This document shows, piece after piece, positions 1-16,275 of a stretch of 64,000 bases of DNA. Under the pieces are notes generated by a model. It saw nothing but the letters and a program-made list of their open reading frames with translations, had not been told where the DNA came from and searched no databases. The translations under genes were made by a program, and so were the position numbers. How positions within the stretch are numbered: position 1 is the stretch's first letter; each line of letters begins with the position of its first letter. The DNA comes from Eleginops maclovinus (lineage: Eukaryota; Chordata; Actinopteri; Perciformes; Eleginopidae): the NCBI RefSeq assembly GCF_036324505.1, contig NC_086368.1, positions 15,920,421 through 15,984,420 of the forward strand. The letters run 5' to 3'.

Positions 1-119
1 AATGTTCAATCCACACAAACATCAAAACAAAACAATTATTTGTAATTATAATTGTTGCAGCAAAAAAAGCAATAATTAGAAAATGGTTCAAAGCGAACAT
101 CCCTTCACTTGACAACTGG

Positions 120-440
120 GACGATACAAGTCATGAAATATATGTTATGGAAACGGAGTATCGGATTACATGTCACAACATTATTTAATCAGCATTGAAA
201 AAAACTACTTTATTCGATTACAATTACATAAATAATGTAATCAGATTACTGTTAAATAAATAAAAAGTAGATTATAAAGTTACATACATTTTGAAATAAA
301 GATTGATATATTATAGGTCAACTAACTGAATACAGTTATGTGAAATCTGTTGACACAATACATTTAATTAAAGTCAACATTTCAGTTCTTTCAGTGTAAC
401 AGATTACATTTGAAAAAGTAATCCCCCCAACCCTGATGAT
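120..440. repeat. Nested MITE fragments at left edge
   Basis: The stretch has AT-rich motifs such as GGATTACATG, GTAATCAGATTAC and AACAGATTACATTTG, and ends in CCCCCCAACCCTG. This resembles a common fish hAT-type MITE whose end is CAGGGTTGGGG. Inside it, 317-396 matches the right half of the foldback element found complete at 18102-18315. The second element therefore seems to have inserted into the first. Family names were not checked. Confidence 0.55.
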
Positions 441-1248
441 ACATACCATCAGACTTTGGGTTTGGTTTGGCAGCAAAGAGGAGATAGATGGATTCATCAA
501 TGACAATCCTACTGTGCATTTCTTTCTCAGCAACCCAGTTATTGTGGAGAGTTTTCTTCTTTCTCTCAGGTGACTTCAGGTCAGGGGTTTTCTCTTGCTC
601 TTCATTCAGAGAGATGAAATTCTGAGTTGGGCTTTTGACTCCATTCAGCATCACCTGTTGCCACTGAAGCCTCTCTTGCTTCAATTGGTTCTGCTGTCTC
701 TTCTCTGGGGTCTCCTGCCTCCTCCTGTCTGTCTCCATGTTTACTTTCGTGAGACTTTCTGTCACTTTTTGAGCCTCTTCTCTGTCCCTCTTCCTTTTTG
801 CCAGGGTCTCCAGAGCAGCTATTTGTCTGCGCTCCATCTCCACTGCTTTGAGCTCGACATACATTTTTCTTCTGACCTCCACCTTTCTCTCCTCCAGGGT
901 AAGTTTAGACAAATTATGGACAAGCTCCATCTCAGCAATGAGGTGTTGTCTAGAAGACATGTTAGTGTTCATAATTTGAACTTTTTCGCTCTGTAGGTTT
1001 TCTGATGCTTTCTCTCCAGCAGGTTTGTGTGCAATGGCCAGCAGACAGGCCGCAGTTGGTATGGAGATCCAGCAGAGTTCCATGTTCATATGTACCGTGA
1101 ACATTCTGTGTTCTGATTCTGAGTTCTCGAGTTCAAATATATTGCCAGGAAACTCAGCTTCAGACAGTCCGCATGAAATGACATGTTGGTGAATTCTTGA
1201 ATTTACCTCACGCTGGTGGTGACCTTTTGGGGTTTTAGTTAAATACAT
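391..1248 (-). CDS. Hypothetical coiled-coil ORF, no family recognised
   Basis: An open frame of 285 codons on the minus strand, much longer than expected by chance in DNA this AT-rich. The middle, about residues 95-210, is rich in Glu, Lys, Arg and Gln with runs such as EERKVEVRRKM and LAKRKRDREEAQK, and should form a long helix or coiled coil. The more N-terminal part has a short hydrophobic stretch (ELCWISIPTAACLLAIA). The last 10-15 codons run into MITE sequence, so the true end is probably earlier or the gene is broken. No flanking exons, promoter or poly(A) signal could be tied to it. It may be a terminal exon, a retrocopy or part of a repeat. Opposite-strand frames here are shadows. 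Confidence 0.35.
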   Translation of the reverse strand: MYLTKTPKGHHQREVNSRIHQHVISCGLSEAEFPGNIFELENSESEHRMFTVHMNMELCWISIPTAACLLAIAHKPAGEKASENLQSEKVQIMNTNMSSRQHLIAEMELVHNLSKLTLEERKVEVRRKMYVELKAVEMERRQIAALETLAKRKRDREEAQKVTESLTKVNMETDRRRQETPEKRQQNQLKQERLQWQQVMLNGVKSPTQNFISLNEEQEKTPDLKSPERKKKTLHNNWVAEKEMHSRIVIDESIYLLFAAKPNPKSDGMYHQGWGDYFFKCNLLH

Positions 1249-2355
<1,107 letters not shown>

Positions 2356-2359
2356 AGCA

Positions 2360-2505
2360 CACTTTAAATTAATAGTTCAACATTTTGATGAAACAAACTT
2401 ATTCGTCTTTAGGCGAGAAGCTTGATGCCACTCTCATGTCTGTATGATAAATATGAAGCTACTTTCAGAAGATGGTTAGCTTAGCAAAAAGATTGGAAAT
2501 ATTAT
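2360..2505 (+). repeat. Fish interspersed repeat fragment
   Basis: It contains GAAGCTTGATGCCACTCTCA, TAAATATGAAGCTAC and GGTTAGCTTAGC, the hallmark order of a very common teleost repeat. A diverged inverted copy lies at about 23850-24000, with TTCCAGTCTATGTTAAGCTA and GTCGATCTTCCCATCTAACT. The family name is uncertain. Confidence 0.6.
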
Positions 2506-5500
2506 GAAAACTTGATGTTCTCTATTGGCCCCAAGGAGTTATAAACACACAAATAGACCACTGCTGGAGTGGTGAAACATTCTCCAGACATAAAAGACAT
2601 ATCATGTAGCTAACATATTATGCTGTTTGGGTTTTCTCTTTCCTTAAGCATGTTATATAGGTTTTTGTACGTGTAAAAATAACCACACCATGCAAATATG
2701 AACCTGAAAATTAGCAGGGCCTCTTTAAAATTCAAGAATCAATGTGTCCATATCTATGTTTGTACAGATTAAGAAAAACAAAAATGAATGCGGTAATTGC
2801 GCAGCTTTAGGTGTACATCTGTGTTGGTCTCAAGACTCAAGGTGTGACAGAGAGTTTGTCATAATGGGATTTGATTATTAAATATAAAGCAAAATGGAAC
2901 GGGCTTCAAGATGACTCTGCATTTGTCATTCTTATAAAAGTTGGTTTAATACAATAAATCTTACAGTAGATATTATGGATACATGGTACGTATTCTTCAA
3001 TGATTTGACATTAAATCAGCAGACAGTTATCTGTATTGATGACGTACAGCTCCTGTCTGGGTTATTTATACGTGTACGATGACATCTGTACTTTAACACC
3101 ATGTCAAAGAGGATAACACCTTATACAGACTCTCATAGCTGACTGTTTGATGGGCTTTGGGGATTTTTAGCAACAGAATTGCGAATATAAGACGTTCTCT
3201 TCCTTAAGATAATAATGGCAGAGCTGTATCATCCATTCTCGTGTTACAAAAGTAATCACAGCTAATCACGCTCAGAGCTCAGAATCAGCGTATACTTTGC
3301 ATCACAATCACAGGCAATCATGAGAGAGCCTTCACAGCGCTGAGTTAAACTCAGACCGGCTGCAAAAAATAATAACATGTATGCATCTTTAAAAAAAAGG
3401 AAGAAGCTTTAACATTATTAATCCATTTCAATATACTTTATTTATCTCTCGAGTGGCAATACAAGGCTTTTTAAATCAAGTATCACAGCTTAGCACCATC
3501 AGAGATATTACAAAACAAAAACGAGATTTCCTGTCATCATAATGATTGTTTGCCTCTTCTGCCCTCTTTCTCTTTGTCTGTTCTTTACTGCTTTCCGAGG
3601 CACTCATGTGAACATGAATCTGTTCTATATGCCATTTACAGCAGGCTCTCTCAGTCCATTTTCCACTTGTGCTCATCCCGGTCTTTCTCTCACACTCAGC
3701 CTCTTTGCTCTCTTTTTTTTTTCCTGCGACAGAAAATTATAGCTCTAGTATTAACCATCCCCTCTACCATCTTGTTCTCTACCTCTCTGTCCTCCACATT
3801 CTGTCTTTCTGTCTCTCCCGCTGCAGCTTAGAGGAGTGAGATTGTGTACAGTTAATTTACTCAACAAAAGCAAGATATTGCACAAACTTCATGAACACAA
3901 CCATTTAAACAAACGTATTTCTCTATACAATCATACTTAAAATTGCAAAGAATTAGCTATTATCTTAAAAACAATGTTGTTTCCTAACAACACATTTACT
4001 GCTGAGTTTTAGAAATATCAACATCTTTTCAATTGTTCACATTCATGTCCCCCAGAAGATGATTTTTATAAACCTTGTTTACCCCTGGGATTTCGTCTAG
4101 TGCCACCAGTTGTTTTTTAATGATAACTCTCAACTGTAGTAAGCGTTGCCATGACATTCAGTATTCACCCTGAGAATGAATTGTACTCTTGTGGTTCCTT
4201 GAATTTTTCTCTAGGGCCAACATCAGGTCAAAATAGATTTCTTGTTATCAGTTGTACTTTTTAATAAGTGCTAATTATTTTTATACACTAGGGACAATTT
4301 TGAGATGGGATCACACCAGCTGCGACTTCCCATTAAGCCAAGGGCTTAAATGGCCTCATCCCTACTTCCTGCCCATCTTCATCCAAAGCCCATCTTTGAG
4401 TTTAATTTATGGACTATTTTGAATTCAACTGTACACCTGTAAAGTTGTGTGATGCCAAAGTGGACTAGGCAGGATCTTGCTTGGATCATGGCCATTTTTT
4501 ATATAATCCTTAATTTTCTGGTCATTTTGTTGTTGTTTTAAGTTCACTTTGAAAGGGCTGTATGCTTGCAACAAGTGGAAGCTGCCTGTTGCTGGAATTT
4601 TGTAGGAGAAAGCATGAAAATGTAGATCTCTTGTAAGGTATAATAAGAACTGTTTTGTGAGGAAACGTAAGAAAGCTACTGTTCCAACACTAACCCATGA
4701 ACACACACACAAGTTTCTGCCTCCCATGTCAGCCATGCTCCGTCACTCAGTACCTGCCACCTGGGAGAAATAAATCTCCCACTGCTTCACATTACCTCCC
4801 CCTTTCCCCTCCAGCTGTCCTCTCATTACTGTCCTTTCACTTCATGGCTTAATACTTTGGGTCTTTACCGAGCGCTGCTGTCCTCCCTCATCGCTCCGAC
4901 TATTTTCAGAGAATTAAAATCCATTTTCCCTCTTTCCAATCTTGTCTCATTACATCTTATTCCTCATGTCCCGTGGCTGCAGGATGAAAAGAGGAACCAA
5001 CGCAGGCTTTTCATGAACACTAATTCCATCCTCTACAGGAGATGTGCCGCCTCCAGGAGGTGATTGCTCTGCACCCCATGGGGTCAGAACACAAATGATC
5101 TCTGTACGGTCAGTGTGATAGAAAAAGGACAGACTTGTGATGTGGACTGGAAATGCTCTGTTCTCCTTTGCACCTTTCTCCCTTTAGTACTTGATGAAAC
5201 AACCCGTCAAGATTAATCAAATCCTTTTTGTCCAATCCCTCAACTATCTAAAAATGTATTTGTTATGGAATTGGTCAAATATTTAAAAAATAAGACAAAA
5301 CAAATAATGTGCTGCAGTCTGTGTGTTTAAGTGTTAAATGAAACAAGGATAAATGATGGTATTGTTTTTGTTTTGAGTTAAGTGTATTAATTAAGATAGC
5401 TAATCCAATTACACTGAATACATCTAGATGAATGTATGTACTGAGAATGAGATTCTGTGTTATTAATGTGACCATAATAATATCAAACAAGTGTCACTGT

Positions 5501-5915
5501 ACAGAGACCCAATTCGACACAGAAGATTAAGGTTAATGTAATGATTTTCATCTAATAAGGATAACATGTTGAAACTTAAACAAGATAATAAGGATCCAAA
5601 GGTAATCATTTTGTATGCAATCACTAACATAGGTTGCTGCATAGAGCATTCATTTGGTGTCTTGTCTGAATGTGATTACGAATAATATACCCCTCAGAGA
5701 AGACTCTCATTATCTCACAATGCAATATGAAGAGTAGTGTGCCATTTAGGGTCAGTAATCCACAGTGGGATGTGATTCATAGCCAGATCTCTGTTCAAAG
5801 TTGCAGCTTGCCATCAAATATTCTATACAGTGCACTATATATAGGTTTCCCTTCAATGGTGAAACGGTGAACTTGCCCCTTTGTGCTTTTAAGTATAATT
5901 ACGAGTTTCTCTGAT
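2506..5915. other. No confident gene; pyrimidine tract and one possible exon
   Basis: Mostly AT-rich unique-looking DNA. A strongly pyrimidine-rich tract at about 3690-3830 ends in CCCGCTGCAG, which looks like a splice acceptor but is followed by no convincing exon. A better exon-like segment is 4983-5059 (+): a long pyrimidine tract, GGCTGCAG acceptor, 25 open codons, then GGAG/GTGATT as donor. No product could be assigned. Confidence 0.4.
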
Positions 5916-5917
5916 TA

Positions 5918-6260
5918 TCAGAATCAGAACACCTTTAATTGTCCCACAGAGGGGACATTTTCATTTGTACTGCAGAAAGAGCCAAAGACAGCGTAATATT
6001 ACACCCAAGATACTAAAAAATATACAACAATCACACAATTAAAAGAATACACAAATATAGACCTCAGAAACCATTCTGAGTATAGCAGCCAGATATATAT
6101 TGCACAGTTATTAACACAACAGGGGAGTGTTATAGTCAGTGTTGTAATATGTAATATCAGTGGGGGTCTACTGCCATTATAGTGTGGCAGTAGTGTGTTG
6201 GAGTGGTGTCCTTGTTTCTTCCAATGATTAGACGAGTTTCTGACGACATGCTAAGGAGAT
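5918..6260. repeat. LINE/SINE 3'-end fragment
   Basis: It starts with CAGAATCAGAACACCTTTAA followed by TTGTCCCACAGAGGGGACAT, the usual tail of fish non-LTR elements (consensus close to TTTATTGTCCCACAGGGGAAA). Only the tail region is recognisable. Confidence 0.5.
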
Positions 6261-7035
6261 GAGATGCAATTATGTAACGACTGAAGATGAATCATTTTAA
6301 CAGATAATGTATTAATAAATAAATAAATCTCTGTAATGTAAAGTTTGCTAATAAAAGAATATTCCTTCTTAGTGTCACATTAGATGAGAACATTGACTCT
6401 TTGTGTAGAACACTAATACCAACATGTATTAAACTTAAGTCCTTATAGGTATGAACCTGCCTTAACTCACCTTAAAATCCATATAAAGTAGTACAAATAT
6501 TACATTATTGGTAAAAGTGTCATTACATTGTTGGTCAGTTCATTACAGTTTTGAGTTATGATGAGGTTAAGTGCACATTTTATAACAATTTCATGCAATT
6601 GTTGGAGCCGCCCGGGTGTAATTCAGCTGAAGCTCTGTGATGAGATTAGAGATCCCTTCAGGGTGATCCCATTAATGATGAAGAGTGTCCGTGATTCAGA
6701 TAAGTATCAACACTGTGAACACCTTAAGAGGTTTGCTGTGTAGTTTAATATCTATATAACATTAGAGGTATTAACATCTGACTGTTACAAATACCTGAGG
6801 CTTTGTTATTCAGGAACGCAGCTGAAGTTCATCTACATTTTTCACTAATTCACTCATATGATTTTTCATTTTATTCAGAGATGATACACTGGTGCGACTC
6901 TTTCATCTCTGGTTGAGCTTTGGCCCTTTTGGGTAACTGAAGACTTTTTCACTCAGATTTGCAGGAAGTGGCATGATTGACAGCGGATGATAATGTGGAG
7001 GCTCAGAGGACCGGGACATGCCTGCAAACTTCGCT
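6261..7035. other. No gene seen
   Basis: AT-rich DNA without a long open frame or recognisable repeat. The single ORF of 61 codons at 6558-6743 has no coding-like composition or splice context. Confidence 0.5.
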
Positions 7036-7039
7036 GCAC

Positions 7040-9060
7040 CGATAAGATAAGATAAGATAAGATAAGATGTATCTTTATTAATCCCCCTGGGGAAATTCAG
7101 GAGTTTAAGAAGCAACAGAGTGAGAATGAAAAACAGGACAGTACGGATTCAATTAAAAATATATACGTCAGTAACTGTTATACAAACTGTTACAATAGAA
7201 AATGAATTAAATGAACATGTATACATTTTTGAGTCCGGATTATAAAATATATTTACATTTATGTGTGCAGATACTTGTGTAAACAGTGCAGGTTTCATGT
7301 GCAGTTACTGTAAAGTGAGTTATATTGTTAACCCCTTTTTGTGCCGCCTGATGGCTACAGGCCCCGGTGAGTTTCCAGGCGCTTTGTGCTGTGCCGAGGT
7401 GGGATGAGTCTGTGGTCGAACGTACTCCTCATCTTCATTAGCTCTGCATGGAGGGGGTGGGAGGGGTTCTCCAGGATACTGTCCAGCTTCCTCCTGTCCT
7501 CTCCTCGGCCACCTCCTCCAGATTGTTGAGTTTAACGCCACTACAGAGCTGACCTTCCTAGCGAACTTGTTCAGCATCCCTTTTGTGGTGTTTCCACCCC
7601 AGTACACTGGCCAGTGCACGGGCCATCACAGACTGGTAAAACATCTGCAGCAGCTTTGAATGACCTGAGCCTCCTCATGAATAATAATAGTGATAGTGAT
7701 TGGGGTTATAGCCTCTTCCTGCTCCGCCTAAATTCCACCACCAGCTCCTTAGTCTTGCTGATGTTGAGCTTGAGGTGATTGTTTTCACACCAGCCTACAA
7801 AGTTCTCCAACAGGGCCCTGTACTCCTCCCCATTGTCATCTGTGATGCAGATGACAAGCTTCTGTAGGTGGCATGAGCCGGAGTTGAAGCGTAAGTCAGT
7901 GGTCTATAGGAATGGTGATAGCACAGTTCCTTGGGGGGCACCAGTGTTGCTCATCAGCACATCAGACACGCTGCCCTGCAGTCTGACATACTGAGGTCTG
8001 CTGGTGAGGTACCCTACAATCCAGGCTACCAAACTGTGATCCACCTGCATCAGTGACAGCTTCTCAGTAGACAGGTGTGGCTGGATGATGTTGAAGGTGC
8101 TGGAGAAGTCGTAGAATAGGATTCTTAGTGAGATGTGTGGTTTCTCCAGGTGTGTGTAGGCTCCGTGGAGCATGTAGATGATGGCATCCTCTATACCAGG
8201 GGTGTCCAAACTTTTTTCACAGAGGGCCACATACAGAAAAATATACGGAGAGCTGGGCCACTTATAGATGTGAATATTGCCTCATAAGTTAAGTTATAAG
8301 TTAGCAAAACAAATCAAATGTAGGTGAATAATGCACAATACTCTCAAATGGTTTAAGGAAAAAACAGCCTACATCCCATCTCTCTTCAGGGTTTCATTAA
8401 TTTTGTTGGCAGCTCATTCCTTAAAACAGAAGCCTCAGATTGCTTATAATAAGAGTAAATATGAAGGTTAAATTTCAAGCTTGTTATAGAAATAAGTTAT
8501 TAGGCTTTTTTTTCATCAACTGAGATTTGTTAGAACATTTTTTAAATTCTAAATGACTGAATTTATTTGAAAAATGGGCTCATTGATATATTTTAACACA
8601 TATATTTGAGAAGTACAATATATGACAAGCAAAAGTTTAATTTGTGGGCCATATTCCATTATACTTTTAGAATTTGCTGAGGGCCGATTTAAAATGGCCT
8701 GCAGGCCGCATTTGGCTCCCAGGCCGTAGTTTGGACACCCCTGCTCTATACCGATGTTGAGTCCAGGGTCCAGTCAGACACAAGGGGTTTGAGATGCTGC
8801 AGGATCAGTCTCTCAAAGATCTTCATAACGTGAGAAGTTAGAGCTACAGGCCTGAGTGCTGGACCATGCTTTTTTTGTGCACCGGGACAAGGCAGGAGGT
8901 CTTTCAGATCTCAGGCACCTTCATCAGCTTCAAAGAGAGACTGAGAGGTGCAGAAAAGCTCCTGTTAGCTGTCTGACATGCACCTTTCTCACAGAACAGA
9001 TCTGCTGCTGTGAGATTAGGTGGGATCGCGTCATGTTCCTGTCCGTCTGTGGTCAGAGTT
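7040..9060 (-). mobile_element. Decayed LINE (Rex1/CR1-like), split by a hAT element
   Basis: Read on the minus strand, this is the 3' half of a non-LTR retrotransposon. The reverse-transcriptase core is visible at about 7904-8196: LRILFYDFSSTFNIIQPHL, then MQVDHSLVAWIVGYLTSRPQ and STGAP/NTGAPQGTVLSPFL, the usual RT block order. After a frameshift near 7900 the next block is readable as CENNHLKLNISKTKELVVEF at about 7740-7790. Farther down, YWGGNTTKGMLNKFARKVSS (about 7540-7600) is the typical C-terminal region. The 3' tail is the tandem GATAA array at 7048-7068, followed by TTTATTAATCCCCCTGGGG. The 5' half is missing, and 8197-8743 is a foreign insertion. The element is dead: frameshifted, truncated and interrupted. 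Assignment to Rex1/CR1 rather than another Jockey-type clade is from memory. Confidence 0.8.
8197..8743. mobile_element. Non-autonomous hAT element with 8-bp target duplication
   Basis: The left end is CAGGGGTGTCCAAACTTTTT and the right end is AGTTTGGACACCCCTG, giving near-perfect terminal inverted repeats of about 15 bp of the Charlie-like hAT type. Immediately outside both ends is the same octamer CTCTATAC (8189-8196 and 8744-8751), the 8-bp target-site duplication typical of hAT transposition. The 547-bp body has no transposase ORF. It sits inside the LINE at 7040-9060, whose sequence resumes right after it. Confidence 0.92.
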
Positions 9061-9289
9061 GCAGGGGAAGGCTAATAACGCATAATGGATACAACAACAG
9101 GAATGTACTTAACTGATGACATGTAGTTAACTCAATATCAGTTCAGTCAGACAACTCACGTGTTTCATTAATATGTTTATTATAAACAGTATATAGCTTG
9201 AGTTTGGCATCTAGGCTCGGGCCTCATCACTCCACATATTAACATAGAACATTGAGTGATGATTAGATAACTATCCCCCGAGCCTACAG

Positions 9290-9430
9290 ATGGAAGCTGG
9301 GGAGGAAGCTGGGATGGTGGTGGGGCCGGCGAGCATCGCCAACGTGAACGCAGCAGCAGCAGCTGCGAGGTGAACACATTAGCAGGGTGGAAACAGCAGT
9401 AGTAGCAGCAGCAGCAGCAGCAGCATTAGC
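9290..9430 (+). repeat. CAG/AGC trinucleotide-rich block, possible short exon
   Basis: Two CAG-rich tracts (about 9351-9365 and 9389-9426). From an ATG at 9290 the plus strand is open for 26 codons, starting MEAGEEAGMVVG and ending in poly-Ala encoded by the first tract, before a GCGAG/GTGAAC donor-like site at 9369/9370. GC content is well above the surroundings. Just upstream, AGGCTCGGG and CCCGAGCCT form an inverted repeat (about 9212-9287), so a repeat origin is as likely as an exon. Confidence 0.4.
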
Positions 9431-10329
9431 GAGGCAGAGGTAGGCAGATCCAACAGCTTAAATAGAGCGCCAGATTAGGAGACTATGTTTGGTTGGTTGC
9501 AAGTGTCACGAGGGGCGTTATGTGCGAATATATCATTAGTGCTCGAGTTGACTGCCTGAACTAGCTCGCATGTGTTGAAATCAGAAAAATATATATATTC
9601 TGCAATCTTCTGCAGGTTATGGATCAAATATTCTTTGGCCAGTGTTGTTGTTGGAACAAACACACAGTCATTATATTGATGATAACATCGTTCCAAAGGT
9701 TTTTGGAATATATTACTTTACACTTTGGTGCAAACATCCATGTGTTCTTCTTTATTCAGTTACTAACTTCAACTTGGACTCCAATGGGTCAAGACTACTA
9801 ATATCCTCCACAAGACCAAGACAAAGAGCTGTTAGTGTGCAGTAAAGGTCTTCATACATTTTCCTTAAACCCCAGCATTAGTCAATCAATCATCGTGAGA
9901 GGCTGGCTCTGTGAACACAAGGTACTGTATCAACTGAAGGGAACATGGATGACAAGCTTTTTTTTATAGACTTTATTCTCTCTTATTGGGAATATTACAG
10001 CTGGATGTTATGAGAGCACTGTTAAGAAAGGAATGGTAAGTAAATTAATCTGAAACCTCAAAACTATAAAATGTGAGAGGGTGATTTTAATTGTATTTAT
10101 AAAAGTCACTGCGTAATTATGTGTTAGCTGGGACTGTAATGTCTAAGTAATCAGGTTACTGACTGTGTGATTCATTTAAGACCACAAAGACTCTAGAAAC
10201 AGGCCCTGATCAGATTTGATGTTAACTCCCACAGACACAGAAAAAAAGTGCTGTAAAAAAGAAATAATGATAAGCCATCTGCACCCTCCTCAGTGTGTCT
10301 CAGTGACTGAACATACAGTATGTTATCAT

Positions 10330-10490
<161 letters not shown>

Positions 10491-11250
10491 CCATGGAGAG
10501 AGAGGGGGATGAGCTTGGAAAATAAGGCACCATCAGTGCACACAAACTCAACCATAAATCAACATAGAAACAAACACAAACAAAGCAGTGAAAGAAAAAA
10601 TCAGGTTTCTGTTTACTCCAGAAATGTGGTTCTGTGTCTAAAATCAAAACTAAGAGAAAATCACTCACTCCTAAGAAGACACCGTTTATAAAGCGTTATT
10701 AGGGTGTGATTAATGGCATCATTATAAAGTCGTTTACTGATTTATGGATCAGTTGTAACTAAATTATTATTAATACAAATCTGCAGTTGCCAGGTTCTGA
10801 AAAATCCCCAGGACCTTTGTTTTACCACAGAACAACACTTGTCTTTTTAATTATCGTGGAAAAACCCCCACCTGGTTCCCTGACTCGACACTCACATCAA
10901 TTTTCAATTTAATTCAACATGAAATAAGAAGTAATGACTATAGAGTGCAACAAGAGTGACATATTTAAGGTCAACACAGAAGTTAGCATTGCCCTGGTTT
11001 TCAGAGAAAAAGCAAACAGGACTTTTCTTTTGGGTTTTGGATTATTCCTGCAAATAAAGGTCCATGGAAATCAAACACGATCAACCACTTTTATGATGTT
11101 TCAATATTTTTTGCCAGAAATCAAATGCAAACATTAGGCTACACTATAAACAAACCACAATCCACTTATGCAGGCCAAAACATACTTGCTGGTTTTGCTG
11201 AAGTGTTTGCGTTGTGTTTGAATGTGACCTTAAGACACAGGTGACAAGAG

Positions 11251-14487
<3,237 letters not shown>

Positions 14488-15496
14488 TGAATGGTGACCC
14501 ATGAAGGACATCGACAGCTAAAATGCTGCAGTGTCAGATACTAACAGGAAAATAGATCATCTCAATTAAAAGTATTTCTTTTCGCATTAAGCACCACATT
14601 TTGAAACTTCGTAATGGTATAAAATATTGATTATTGCAGATCTAACTGTAACTGAAAAGTAATGTTTGGACATAACCCAATTTCCACCAGGTCTTTAATG
14701 ACTTAAATCGGATTTATTTTAACCATCTGACTGCATAGGTTTTTTTTCACAGATAAGTAAGATTTTTCTTCATTGAATTCATTAATTGACAAGATGCAAT
14801 CGAAGTAAGGGGAAACGCATTTAAATACTGATTAAAAATGTGACAGGTATAACTGGTTTCAATCAACGTCATCTTTGTATTACTTAGTATTGGAACAGAA
14901 TTTACAGTTTTTTTTCTCAAGTCGTATACATGTCCATTAAATCATGAATTCTCAAAAGGGTTACACAAGTTTTAGTCCTTTTTAGTTATTTTAACAGCTT
15001 ATCTTTCAGTTTAGATATATTTCACTACACACCTTCTTTATTTTAAGTACTCCTTAGGTAATCAACTCTCTTCCATCAAAGTGAAAAAAGTAGGTACATC
15101 AATTCTGGTGAAAAAATGGCACCCCTCCCTAGCTTCCCTGTTTACTCCCACTGCCATCTGGCAAAAGAAACAGAAATATCTGCAGTCGTCCCTCCAGACT
15201 ACAGAGCAGCTTCTCTCTCTTATCCTCCAGAATCACCACAGAGAAAAACAACTGTGTGTGTTTGCGGATAGCTGTTGTCACTGCTTTAGCTCTAACTGTA
15301 AAACATGTGAACGAGAAACGTAACACTTTTTCATGTTGGTGAGATCAACATGCAAGTTGAGTTTGAAGGTGGTTGTGGTTTGAGCAAGGGAAGCGGGGAA
15401 CATTGAATTGTTGTGTAACCCTGTGTTGTGAAATGAACAAGGAATAATTGATGAGGTGATCCATGAAGACAAAATTGTGGTCCCACGCAAACACAT

Positions 15497-15497
<1 letters not shown>

Positions 15498-15561
<64 letters not shown>
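15498..15561. repeat. (CA)n microsatellite
   Basis: About 64 bp of CA dinucleotide. Confidence 0.97.
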
Positions 15562-15564
<3 letters not shown>

Positions 15565-16113
15565 CAACATTTTTATCCCTATACACGTGCTGCTTCATGA
15601 AAAAAAAATTGGTAGCTTGTCTAATTACCTACCTTACCAAATATCACCTAATCTGCATACATATCTATAAGATATGTTCTAACAGCTAAGAGAAATTACA
15701 TATTTAATACAAATCTGGTGCTGGTAAAACACACAAGACCCCTGAGAGCAATGAACATGCATGTCCAGCATACAGACACTGGGGTTAATTGATCTTTGTC
15801 TGGTCGGAAACACTTGAGTTGATTGATTGATTGATTGGTTCCAGGTCACAACAGGACCAACATGCTGCTGATGTCACATCCCATTTATTTCCTGCGATTG
15901 CTTTATGTAGAGAGTCTACAGTAGGGTGATTTCCAGCTCAGTGAGTAAATCAAAAACCGAATCAGTTTGTTTTTATATGTGCCTGCAGCTTCAGCACCGT
16001 CCGAAGGTGAGATCTGGTGTGTGACCATAATATTGACCTTACCTGTGTTTTTAATGGTTGAACCAGAGATATTCTAATGACTCTTCCAAAAATCAATGAG
16101 GAAATGTGTTTGT

Positions 16114-16275
<162 letters not shown>

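Noticed and set aside
595..996. 133-codon plus-strand ORF
   Set aside because: Shadow of the minus-strand coiled-coil frame at 391-1248; a purine-rich coding strand gives a Leu/Ser-rich opposite frame.
3542..3831. Two overlapping plus-strand ORFs of 66 and 93 codons
   Set aside because: Pyrimidine-rich low-complexity DNA (Ser/Leu/Phe-rich in every frame), no start or splice context.
7779..7994. 71-codon plus-strand ORF
   Set aside because: Lies antisense to the reverse-transcriptase region of the LINE.
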